A DNA stretch of 64,000 nt from the NCBI GenBank assembly GCA_002778195.1, contig PCDI01000008.1, positions 124,001 through 188,000 on the forward strand, read 5' to 3'. Each line of letters opens with the position of its first letter. The stretch's first letter is position 1. The notes beneath the pieces were generated by a model. The model did no database searches. It had not been told where the DNA came from and saw only the letters and a list, made by a program, of their open reading frames with translations. The translations under genes were made by a program, and so were the position numbers. Positions 35,154 to 44,264 of the stretch are shown piece after piece. This DNA comes from Raffaelea ambrosiae (taxonomy: Eukaryota > Ascomycota > Sordariomycetes > Ophiostomatales > Ophiostomataceae).

Positions 35154-36617
35154 ATGGAGTCCTGGGTGAACATCGATCCCGCGAGCGACTTCTCGCTGGC
35201 GAATCTGCCCTTTGGCATTATCTCTACGCAAGCCAACAACAAGCCGCATGCGGCTGTCGCTGTTGGCTCGCAAGTCCTGGACCTCCTCGTCGTGTCTGCT
35301 CAGCCGGGCTTCCTGGACGTGTTTCCCAGCCTGAAAGACGTTCCCGACGTCTTCGCCCAGCCCACGCTCAATGCTTTCGCGGCGTTGGGCCGGGCCGTGC
35401 ACAGGGAGGTGCGAGCGGCCCTCCAGGGCCTCTTGACGGCAGGCGAGGCCACGGCCCACCCGGCCTTTTTGCGCGACAACGAAGAGCTGCGAAAGGCGGC
35501 GCTGGTGTCGCAGAGGGCCGTCAAGATGCACCTGCCCATGGCCATTGGCGACTACACGGACTTTTATGTCGGCGTGCACCATGCGCGCAACGTGGGCACC
35601 CTCTTCCGCGGCGCCGACAAGGCCCTGCAGCCCAACTACGGCCACCTGCCCGTGGGCTACCACGGGCGGGCGTCCAGCGTGGTGGTCTCGGGCACGGGCG
35701 TGAAGCGGCCCTGGGGCCAGATCTTGGTGGACGCCGGCGACAACGGCAAGCCGGTGCCGACCACGGCGCCCTCGCGCAAACTGGACTTTGAGCTGGAGCT
35801 GGGCTGCTTCATCGCGGTGCCCAACGACCTGGGCGACGCGGTGCCGGTGACCCAGGCCGAGGAGCACATCTTTGGCTACGTGCTGCTCAACGACTGGAGC
35901 GCGCGCGACATCCAGAGCTGGGAGTATGTGCCGCTGGGGCCGTTCAACGCCAAGAACTTTGCGTCGACGGTCAGCCCCTGGGTGGTGCTCGCCGACGCGC
36001 TGGCGCCGTTCCAGGTGCCGACCGTGGCGCCGTCCGAGCCGCTGCAGCCGTATCTCCAGGGCCAGACGTCGGCGACCATTTTTGACTTGCATCTGGAAGT
36101 CGATATCACGAGTAAGTGCACTCATTTCTGGGTTGCGTAGTCGTTCGAAAAGAAACCAAAAAAAACTACAAAATTAAAAGCTTGAAAGAGAAAAAAAAAA
36201 CTAAACCGAAACTGTTCAGCCCCCGAGGGAGACACGACCACGATCACGCGTGTCAGCTCGCGCAACCTGCAGTTTTCTTTCCCGCAGATGATTGCGCACC
36301 ACACGCTGGGCGGGTGCGGGCTGCGCACGGGCGACTTGCTCGGGTCTGGCACGATCAGCGGGCCGAAGGGCGACGGCAGCGACAGCGGGTGCTTGCTGGA
36401 GATGAACCGGGGCGGCCAGCGCGAGGTGATGCTGTACGGGATGGATGCGCGGTACTTTCTCAAGGACGGTGACACCATCACCATGCGAGGCTCTGCATCA
36501 CTGAGCAGCAGCAGCAGTAGCGGCGGCGGCGGCGGCGCAGACGCCGGCCAGGCCTGCAGGGTTGGGTTTGGCCAGTGCACAGGGCGGGTGTATAGTGCGG
36601 GGCCCAGGACGTTCTGA
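35154..36617 (+). CDS. fahA: Fumarylacetoacetase
   Basis: Last enzyme of phenylalanine/tyrosine catabolism; splits fumarylacetoacetate into fumarate and acetoacetate in the cytosol. Exons 35154-36111 and 36220-36617 (108-nt intron, GTAAGT...TTCAG) give 451 aa. Family blocks in order: SLANLPFGIIS at the N-terminus, MAIGDYTDFYVGVHHARNVG with the catalytic His, YGHLPVGYHGRASS, LDFELELGCFIA with metal-binding Glu, NDWSARDIQSWEYVPLGPFN, and after the splice QMIAHHTLGGCGLRTGDLLG. The C-terminus ends RVGFGQCTGRVYSAG. A Ser/Gly-rich insert (near 418-436) lies just before that end and makes the protein slightly longer than the usual 420-430 aa. No other tyrosine-degradation gene is adjacent. Confidence 0.95.
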
Positions 36618-37248
36618 TGAGCCGAGGAAGGTTGTCCATGCCTTGTGCACCTCGTCACAAAATTCTCTTGTCACATTTCGCAAGACTTGTTTTTTTCGCG
36701 TGTGTGCGTGCGTGCGTGCGTGCGTGCGTGTGTTCATAGCGTCCCGAGCACGCATATGTGCTGTTCTTTTTACAGGGACCATGTTCTGCCAGGATTTGAG
36801 AATTTGGGGTTTCCTTGTCCGGCCGGCCAGCCACGTCAGTCGTCATGGGGGGGGGGGGGGGGGGGCCAAGGCTGTCCTCAGCGTATCAAAACGCAGGGAG
36901 CTGGCAAAATCTGGGTTCAGCCTCACCAGTTTTTTTTTTAATTAAATTAAAATTTAAAATCTTTTTGGTCTCTCTCTCTCTGTCTCTTTCTCACCTGGTT
37001 TCTCCTCATGCGGGTGGTCGGTCGGAAGTTGCTGAGAAAAGGAAAAGAGAAAAAAAATCAGAAGACACTGTGAATCACGTAAAACAGTATCAGAAGCGCA
37101 TCGTGAACAGACAAGGCGACCAATATCGCACTTTTTCCACTTTGCGCTCTTGTCGTACAGAAACAACCAACTATTCAAGGCAGAAGCCAACGACCCTATC
37201 GCAAACCCATCCCCCCAACCCAACCCAAGACAACCAAAACACCCGTCG
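36618..37248. other. Intergenic with simple repeats
   Basis: About 630 bases. Contains a (GTGC)n microsatellite near 36700-36731, a 19-base poly-G at 36847-36865 and an AT-rich block at 36930-36962. It includes the leader of the HET gene. Confidence 0.6.
36700..36731. repeat. GTGC tetranucleotide microsatellite
   Basis: About seven tandem GTGC/GCGT units flanked by GTGTGT, in the spacer between fumarylacetoacetase and the HET gene. Confidence 0.85.
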
Positions 37249-39945
37249 ATGAATGTCGAGCCAGAATACAACCCTCTGGGCGGCCTGGTCGCCTTCCACA
37301 AGAGCGGCGGCGATGGCCTCGTCGATGCGCTCTGCCAGCTGCTGGCCCAGCCGGTCGGCGGCGACGCCCTGCTGCTGTGGCTGGCCGCCAACCTCACGCG
37401 CTCGGCGCCGCAGGGCCTGGTCGACTGGCTCAGCGGCTTCGACGACATCCGCTCCCACGACGCCACCCTGGCCAACATGATCCACGCGCTGATCAAGCTC
37501 GTCGTCGACATTGGCGTCAACGAGCACGACCAGACCGCCGACATGCTCCCGTCGTTGCGCGCTGCCGTCCATCGCCGCATCGCGCAGAAGCTGTACGGCC
37601 AGCCGCCGCTGGACCCGTCCCAGAACGAGATTCGGCTGCTCCGCGTCGAGCCGCCCGACAGCGGCGGCGGCGATGCAGCTGCCGCAGGCGCCGCAGGTGT
37701 CGCCCGCCCCGCCCTTCTGCGCTGCTCGCTGGTCCAGGCGTCGCTGGACGACGCCCACCTGCGCTTCGACGCCCTCTCCTACGCCTGGGGCGACACCGCC
37801 AACACGGTCACCATCTCGGTCGACGGCAAGGTGTTCCTCGTCACCGCCAACCTCTACGCCGCCCTGCACGACCTGGCGTCGTACCACCTGGCGCACCGCC
37901 AAAAACGCATAGCCGAAGCGGCATCGGCGTCGTCGTCGTCGTCGTCGTCGTCGTCATCGGCATCACCATCCGCATCCCGGCGTGGCCGTCCGCCCACCCT
38001 CCACGGCGTCCAGGACAGGAGCTTCCTGCTGTGGGTGGACGCCATCTGCATCAACCAGCAGGACGTGGCCGAGCGCAACAGCCAGGTGGCGCTCATGGCC
38101 CGCCTCTACGAGCGCGCCGAGTCCGTCCGCATCTACGTCGGGCCCGAGGGCCCCAAGACGGCGGCCGTCTTTGCCAGCATGGCCCAGTGCGGCGGCGGCA
38201 GCGTGGACGACCGCGCCGGGCAGCCGGACCCGCCGGGCGCCAACATGGTCCACGCCCCGGGCCTGGCCGACGTCGACTCGGGGTCGCTGCACGGCCTCGT
38301 CGACCTGCTGGCGCGGACGTGGTGGACGCGCCTGTGGGTGGTCCAGGAGGCCGCGCTGGCCCGCTCGGCCGTCCTGCACTGCGGCCGCAACCTGGCCTGG
38401 GACTTCCGCCGGCTCCAGACGATCCTCGACGCCCTGCACACGCACATGGTCAACGCCACCGCCGCCGACTCCGCCGTGTTGCCGGCCTACCGCGTCCTGG
38501 CCACAACCGGTCTCGGCCGCATCCAGCGGGCGGCCACCCTGCTCGAGCTGGCCACCTGGCGCCACAACGTGCAGCCGCGGCTGTCCCACCACTTTCTCAC
38601 GCCGTCCGAGCGCCGCGCCACCATCCCCACCAACCTGCTCGACGCCGTCGCCCACCGCTCCGCCGCCCTCAGCCACGACCGCATCTACGGCGTCCTGGGT
38701 CTGGCCCCGCCAGACCTGGCCGCCCGCATCGCGCCCGACTACACCGCGCCTGTCGAGCGCGTCTTCGAAGACGCCACCATGGCCGTCTTCCACTGGGCCG
38801 GCCGGCTCGATCTGCTGCGTCTCGCCGGCCGCGTCGCCCACGCCACGAACAACAACAACACCAACACCAACAACAGCAACAACGACAACACCAACAACAA
38901 CCATCCGGCCCTCGGCGAGACGCTTCCGTCCTGGGTGCCCGCGTTTGGCCACACCATGGACGGCCGCTTCACCTACCGCAGCCCGGCCCACTTCCGCGCC
39001 GACATGGGCGTCGCCACCTGCCTCGCCCGCCGCGACCGCCCCGGCGAGCTGGTCGTCCGCGGCCTCGTGTACGACTATGTCGCCTCCGTCGCGCGCGAGC
39101 CGCTCGGCTACGGCATGCCCCCCTCCCCCCCCGTGCCGACGATGACAATGCCCGTCCTGCTCGAGCTCTTGCGGAAACGTCTGCGCGAGTGGCGCGCCAC
39201 CGTGGGCGCCGCCGTGGGCGCCCACGCGCTGACCGCGCGCGAGTTCTGGCAGACGCTGACGACGGACCGGATCGTGGATCCCCGGGAGGGCGGATCGGGG
39301 GCCCCGCCCCGGCGGTGGACCGAAGTCGCGGACATGGCCGCCCCCGACGCCAGCGCCGATGCGCTGGCAGCTGCCTGGGACGACTGGCTGGGCACGGACG
39401 GACCAAACAATGGCGTTCCGGCAAGAGTCGCCGCCGCCGCCACCGCTCACGCCAACGCGGACCAGGAGCGGCTGCTGGCGTCGGTGTGGGAACCGCACCA
39501 GACGGCGAGCATGTTTGTGACGGCGGCGCGGCGGCCCGGGCTGGCGGATGCGAGCGGCGCGCCGATCCGGGCGGGGGATGTGTTGGCGGTGCTGGCCGGC
39601 CTGGACGAGCCGTGCATCCTGCGGCCGATGAGCCAGAACGTGTTCCGCTTTGTGCAGACATGCTACTGCAGGGGTGAGTGCAGTTCATTTCTCGCTTTTT
39701 TCTCTTTTTCTCTTCTCTTCTCTACTAACGATCCAGGTGCCATGGACGGCGAGGTGCTGGCCGAGGCGATGCAGCGGCGGACAGGGCCTGGGTCCAAGAA
39801 GATTGTGCACACCTTGGAGGCGGCCATCTCGGCCAACTACCACGGGATCACGCGGGCCCAGTTCCGCGAGGAGCAGCCCAAGGCCTACTGGGCGGCCTTG
39901 GAAAAGGCCATCAATCCATTGTTTGAGGAGATCAGGCTCGTTTAG
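37249..39945 (+). CDS. HET-domain (heterokaryon incompatibility) protein
   Basis: Exons 37249-39673 and 39737-39945 give 877 aa. HET domains act in non-self recognition and regulated cell death on hyphal fusion. The domain spans about residues 135-390: IRLLRVEPP, LRFDALSYAWGD near 170-181, FLLWVDAICINQQD with ERNSQVALMARLYERA, then WWTRLWVVQEAALA. The C-terminal half is unassigned but has the typical YGVLGLAPPD block of large HET proteins. Two low-complexity inserts interrupt the protein: poly-Ser near 226-245 and an Asn/Thr-rich run near 535-550. The 63-nt intron has GTGAGT, branch CTAAC and CAG, a length divisible by three and no stop, so a retained intron would add 21 residues. The start at 37249 is chosen as the first ATG after an in-frame Pro-rich leader. 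Confidence 0.88.
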   Translation: MNVEPEYNPLGGLVAFHKSGGDGLVDALCQLLAQPVGGDALLLWLAANLTRSAPQGLVDWLSGFDDIRSHDATLANMIHALIKLVVDIGVNEHDQTADMLPSLRAAVHRRIAQKLYGQPPLDPSQNEIRLLRVEPPDSGGGDAAAAGAAGVARPALLRCSLVQASLDDAHLRFDALSYAWGDTANTVTISVDGKVFLVTANLYAALHDLASYHLAHRQKRIAEAASASSSSSSSSSSASPSASRRGRPPTLHGVQDRSFLLWVDAICINQQDVAERNSQVALMARLYERAESVRIYVGPEGPKTAAVFASMAQCGGGSVDDRAGQPDPPGANMVHAPGLADVDSGSLHGLVDLLARTWWTRLWVVQEAALARSAVLHCGRNLAWDFRRLQTILDALHTHMVNATAADSAVLPAYRVLATTGLGRIQRAATLLELATWRHNVQPRLSHHFLTPSERRATIPTNLLDAVAHRSAALSHDRIYGVLGLAPPDLAARIAPDYTAPVERVFEDATMAVFHWAGRLDLLRLAGRVAHATNNNNTNTNNSNNDNTNNNHPALGETLPSWVPAFGHTMDGRFTYRSPAHFRADMGVATCLARRDRPGELVVRGLVYDYVASVAREPLGYGMPPSPPVPTMTMPVLLELLRKRLREWRATVGAAVGAHALTAREFWQTLTTDRIVDPREGGSGAPPRRWTEVADMAAPDASADALAAAWDDWLGTDGPNNGVPARVAAAATAHANADQERLLASVWEPHQTASMFVTAARRPGLADASGAPIRAGDVLAVLAGLDEPCILRPMSQNVFRFVQTCYCRGECSSFLAFFSFSLLFSTNDPGAMDGEVLAEAMQRRTGPGSKKIVHTLEAAISANYHGITRAQFREEQPKAYWAALEKAINPLFEEIRLV

Positions 39946-40537
39946 GAGAAGGGGGGGGAAGAGCCAAGAACAAAAATACAACATATACCATTATTATTGG
40001 GAACAAGGGTTGGCACAAAATTGTGAACCAAAGGAACTGCACTATTAGGTTTTCAGACGGAGAGGTCTCCTGGCTGGATGGGTTCATTCATCACACAAAA
40101 TTTCTAGGTCGCTATTTGGTTGGGGGGGAGTAACAACTGCATGCACTTTAATATGCCTTTTTGGAAAACATTTGTATGACTAATGGATGCTAATGCTATG
40201 CAGTGCGATTTCATGGAGAATGAGTGACTAATAAATATGAAGATAAAAACTAGCGATGCAGACATGCGAATCACCCCTTTTCTTCCCAAGCCCGTAGTTA
40301 CTATGCTGTGATGAGAATCCTGTCTTTTTTCGTCAAAGGTCGACGCCTGTCCCAACGCCTCCCAAATAATGCGGAATGTTCTAATTGATAAAAAGGAAAG
40401 TGATCATGAAAATGCAGAGTAAGAGAAGACAAAAACACCAAAACCCAATGCAGTCAGACAAATAAAGAAAAGAGAGAAAGGAAAAGTGCCTGTCGCCAGA
40501 GATGGTGCTGGCTGGTCAACCATGGCTGTGCAGGCGC
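39946..40537. other. Convergent intergenic region
   Basis: About 590 bases between convergent HET and cupredoxin genes, AT-rich, no gene seen. Confidence 0.5.
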
Positions 40538-41104
40538 TTAGAAGCCGCTGTTGGGGTTGGGGTTGGGGATCACGGCGCCGCCCTCAATGGTAGGAGGAAT
40601 GACCGAGACACCGGTCAGAGCAGCGTTGGCCTTGTAGGCCGACAGCGTGTTGGGCGAGTTGAAGTTCTGGTTGATGACGCCGGCCATGCCGTTCTGGCAG
40701 TGGTTGCCCGTGGTCTGGGCGCAGTAGTACCAGATGGGGTTGCTGTCGGTGACGACGATCTGGAAGACGTCCGGGTTCTGGCCCTCGGGCGTGGGGAAGA
40801 AGCCCGAGAAGAAGCCCTGCGCGCCCTGGTCCACGCCGAGCGGCTTGCAGGGCTCGCCGAACGAGGACTGCACCACCGAGTGGTTCTTGGGCGTGAAGTG
40901 GAACTCGACCACGTCGCCAATCTCGGCCACGACGTTCTCGGGATCAAACACGAGAGCGCCGCCGCGGCCGGCCACCACCGAGTGGGTGGCGACAAGCTCG
41001 CCCCGGGGAACGGTGCGGGAAGCCACGGCAGGCGGGGTGGTGGTGGGCAGAGCCGAGGCGAGGCCAGCGGCAGCAGCAATGATGATGGCAGTCTTGGCAA
41101 ACAT
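40538..41104 (-). CDS. Secreted cupredoxin (plastocyanin-like blue-copper) protein
   Basis: Single exon, 188 aa from ATG at 41104; the frame is open further upstream, but that part lies in the TATA and leader region. Residues 1-18 are a signal peptide (AIIIAAAAGLASA). The cupredoxin domain has GDVVEFHFTPKNHSVVQSS with the first copper His (about 75) and YYCAQTTGNHCQNGM with Cys128, His135 and Met140 as likely type-1 copper ligands. The tail is short and Pro/Asn-rich (PNPNPNSGF). Such small extracellular cupredoxins are common in fungal secretomes and often strongly expressed; their electron partner is unknown. The tail lacks the usual GPI hydrophobic stretch. A TATA box lies about 220 bases upstream. 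Confidence 0.9.
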   Translation of the reverse strand: MFAKTAIIIAAAAGLASALPTTTPPAVASRTVPRGELVATHSVVAGRGGALVFDPENVVAEIGDVVEFHFTPKNHSVVQSSFGEPCKPLGVDQGAQGFFSGFFPTPEGQNPDVFQIVVTDSNPIWYYCAQTTGNHCQNGMAGVINQNFNSPNTLSAYKANAALTGVSVIPPTIEGGAVIPNPNPNSGF

Positions 41105-41319
41105 TTTGCAATGTGGGAAGAGAAGATGAAAGTGTGGAGGAAGGTGTGGTATAAAGTTGACGTTGAGAAGAAACAGAAAAAGAGACCAAAAAAGGAAACT
41201 TGAAAAGATGTTTGAAAAGATGTTTGAAGTGGTCGTTGTTGTGAGTGACGGATTGTTTGATTGTTGTGATGATGATGATGGAAACAAATATCGATGATTT
41301 CCAAGAGGACAGCCCTCAC

Positions 41320-41326
41320 TTATATA
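41320..41326 (-). promoter_or_regulatory. TATA box of the cupredoxin gene
   Basis: TATATAA on the minus strand, about 220 bases before the ATG, with a pyrimidine- and CAAC-rich leader between. This is typical of strongly transcribed fungal genes. Confidence 0.55.
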
Positions 41327-42949
41327 CACCTCTTGAGGTCTAGCAAAGCAAAAGAAAAAGCATACTGCAAGCGAAGCAAAGGCGTAAGACACGCGCGGGC
41401 TTGTGTGCATGCATGGTCGTGCGTGTTGGTGTGCATGTGGCCCATCTGACAACGACGCCCCAAATCTCACTCTTTGATCTTTTTTGGCCTTGGTGATGAC
41501 AATTTTGGATGCGGTTGCCCAGCGTTCCGGCTGCTAGTGCACTCGTCGGGTAAGCTTAATCGCCTGGTGGACGGTGGCTGACGCCCCTGGGTGAGGCCCA
41601 GCAGGCCAGTATCTGACCAGGCCAGCCGGCCAGCAGCAGTGTGGGTGGACTCAGCCTCCCGGAAGCTGCAGTTCCCTTCTGGACGACCCTGGGCAGTGCC
41701 CCACTAACCTTAATTCCTTACCTCAAAGGCGGGGGGCAGCAGCAACGTGTTTTAGCGGTGCTTAGCAGCTTGCTTAGCAGCACTTTTAGGGAGGGGCAAG
41801 CCGGCACGAGGGGAGGGGGCCCTCCTCGCCTAATTTCTCCCTATTCTTACCCCAGGTCTATTTTCCCACGCGGAACACCAGCAAACCGGAAACAAACTAA
41901 CCCTATTGGGGACTAGCTTCATCAAAAAGACGTTTCTTTCCCCCCCCCCCCCAATTCTATTTCTGGCCTGACACCCGCTGCGACCGACCTCTATGCTGAC
42001 AGCTGGGACAGCTGCGGTACAACGCTGCCCGTGAGGCAGTGCAAAACAAAAGTCTCCGCCCAAATCTAATCGGTCGCTTCTGTCATGTTTCCCTGCGTAT
42101 AAGGTTGTTTTTCTCGCGCAGATCGATCAAAACTTCCCGTTTGGGGTATGAGGATCGGTGTTTTGTGTGTTTTTGAAACATTTTTATTTTTATTTTTTTT
42201 GGGTGGGCCCCAAACAAGGCCTTCCAAGTTGGGTTGCGTTTAGTCTTCCAAGAGGTGATTGCCGAATCGCCTACCAAGTTCAGGCGAAACGCTTTGGGGT
42301 CAACCGCCATGCGGCCTGGACAACGGACTCACAGAGCGCATTCTCTTGACCGCGGTCCCCAGCCTCTCTTTTCTGCGCTTGACGTGTGCCCGCCTACCTC
42401 TGCTCGCTTCTGTCTTGGCCCCTTTCTCTTCTGCCCATTCCTCGCTTGGCAACAAAAAAAGTGGCTGTTCCGGCTGGCAGAGCTCCGAAATTGCAGAGGA
42501 GGCCAACCCTTCCCACGTCAGCAGCAAAGACGCCCCCTTTGCCTCGCAAGGAGGGCAGAAAGTGAGATACATCCTGGAGCTCCACAAGAGGTCGGGGTCT
42601 AGCCTTGTCGGCAGCATGAAACCCCTAGCATATGACTGGTCTGACGAGAGAGAGAGAGAGAGAGCAGTGAGGAGTGGTGAGGGGAACATACATGAAAGTC
42701 CCGGCAGAAGCTTGGAGAAGCCCGTCAACCGCCATACCGGTGTCAGCCAGTCGGGGTCTGACTGGTGTAGTTACTTTACACTAAGGCGCAGTTATGCTTG
42801 TGTCAAAAAAATGCCGACGAGAATGGAGAGGGGAAGAGAGAATACAACGTCAAGTTCTCACCCAATAAGCAAAAAAAAAAAAAAAAAATTGAGGTGAAAT
42901 TTGCCGAGAGCAGGGCTGAGCAAGTACATCCCTTAGCGGGCAGCACATG
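41327..42949. other. Gene-free region, first part
   Basis: About 1.6 kb. ORFs up to 212 codons occur, but their composition changes along their length and they end in homopolymers (an 18-base A run near 42872-42889). A (GA)n run sits at 42646-42663. No gene was called. Confidence 0.45.
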
Positions 42950-43290
42950 TGGGTTGCATATTGGGCGTGGGCGCCACCAAAAAGCATCTCAGAATAGGCG
43001 GCGTCTTTTGAGACACAAAAGGGCCGCATATTGGGCGTGGCTTACATGTAGACGCTTCCCTGAGACGCACAAGGCCGCCTTTCTGGTGTGGCTACAAATC
43101 GTAAACAGACGAAGACGTTCTGTGGGTGAGGCCGCATATTGAGGCCGACTGCAAAAATAAGGTGAGAGAAAACGCCTTGTCAAGAGGCCGCTTGGGGTCG
43201 ACTAAGAAAACGTCGAGTTTATTTTTTTTTTTAAAAAAAAAAAAGCCCTGTGAGGCCGCATACTTCGGCGTGGCTACAAACTGGACAGGT
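42950..43290 (+). repeat. Degenerate minisatellite, six units of 51-68 bp
   Basis: Units begin with (A)GGCCGCATATTGGGCGTGGCTACAAA-like sequence. GGCCGC starts occur at 43022, 43073, 43130, 43186 (GGCCGCTTGG) and 43254, with a weaker first unit near 42954 (GCATATTGGGCGTG). Spacings are about 68, 51, 57, 56 and 68. Unit ends also resemble one another (GAGACGCACAA, GTGGGTGA, GTCAAGA, CCCTGTGA). The fifth unit contains a T-then-A hairpin (43220-43244). Confidence 0.75.
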
Positions 43291-44264
43291 GTGATTTGTC
43301 GCCACAGGTCATAATCAACAGTGCGGATCACGCAGGCCCGGGACTACAGGGGAACTCGAAGGAAACAGCATGAATAGACATGCAGAAGAAGTACTGCTGG
43401 CACTTCCCCACCTGCCACCCATACATTCCTTTTATTTCCTGTTGGTGCAACTTGACGCGTGGACACATGAAAAAGGGGGCCTTGTGACTCTTGGTCGTTG
43501 AGACTCGTGTGAGGCATGAAACTTGTCGACAAGAATAGACGCTCTCGCTCGGCGGTCCGTCAAGTCTGACTTGGTGTGTTGTCAGTAGTCGGGCACATTC
43601 GCCCTCCCCCCCTCCCCCAAAAAGAGACATCTTTCTTGAGGCCCAGACAATAGCGGTCAACATTGAATGGGCAAAGAGGCCCGCTATGTGTTGGTGCAGC
43701 CGAGTCTTGCTGTTTATAGAATCAAAAGAGCAACCTAGCCTTCCAGGAGGTCAAGCAAAGCCACAAGGGGCCCTCTCAAGGCTAGCTTTGTTGCTATTTT
43801 CTTCCCACGTCTCGACTTCATTTCCAGAAAAGGTTGGGCTAAAAGAGTCATCAGTTCTATATTTGTAAACCATAGCATGCTATTGATACATGTTTTCCTT
43901 CGTAAATAGAAACAGAGAAATAAGAAAATAAAGAAAATGCATCCTCGACACCAGAAACGCTCCCGAAAATTGACGCTGTATTTTTGAGACGCCCGGGTAT
44001 CATTGCCCCTGAATGCTCAACTTTTCTGTTTTTGTTTTTGTTGTTTGTTTGTTTTTCTGCCCACCCTACATTTTCTTTTGTCTAATGACCAACTCCATGG
44101 GTAATAAAGAAGCGAAGAAGCGAAGAAGCGAGAAGCGAAGAACCAGATATAACGAAAGAAACGAAAAGGAACAAGTACAAGAAAAAGATGGGAGGGGGTA
44201 GAGTTGGGCGAAAACGAGAGGCGGAACAGTCAAGACGACTTGGTTGAACCTCCAAGCAAGCCGC
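43291..44264. other. Gene-free region, second part
   Basis: About 970 bases, no supported ORF. A GAAGC/AGAAGCG short tandem run lies at 44107-44140. The right end is the 3' flank of DUG2. Confidence 0.45.

Noticed and set aside
37963..39498. 511-codon minus-strand ORF opposite the HET gene
   Set aside because: Gly/Val/Arg/His-rich shadow; the HET domain is on the + strand.
42259..42897. 212-codon + strand ORF ending in a poly-Lys run
   Set aside because: Composition shifts along the frame, ends in a poly-A tract, no domain.
42950..43290. CRISPR array
   Set aside because: Units are 51-68 bp and diverged along their whole length, with no constant repeat plus unique spacers, and the genome is eukaryotic.
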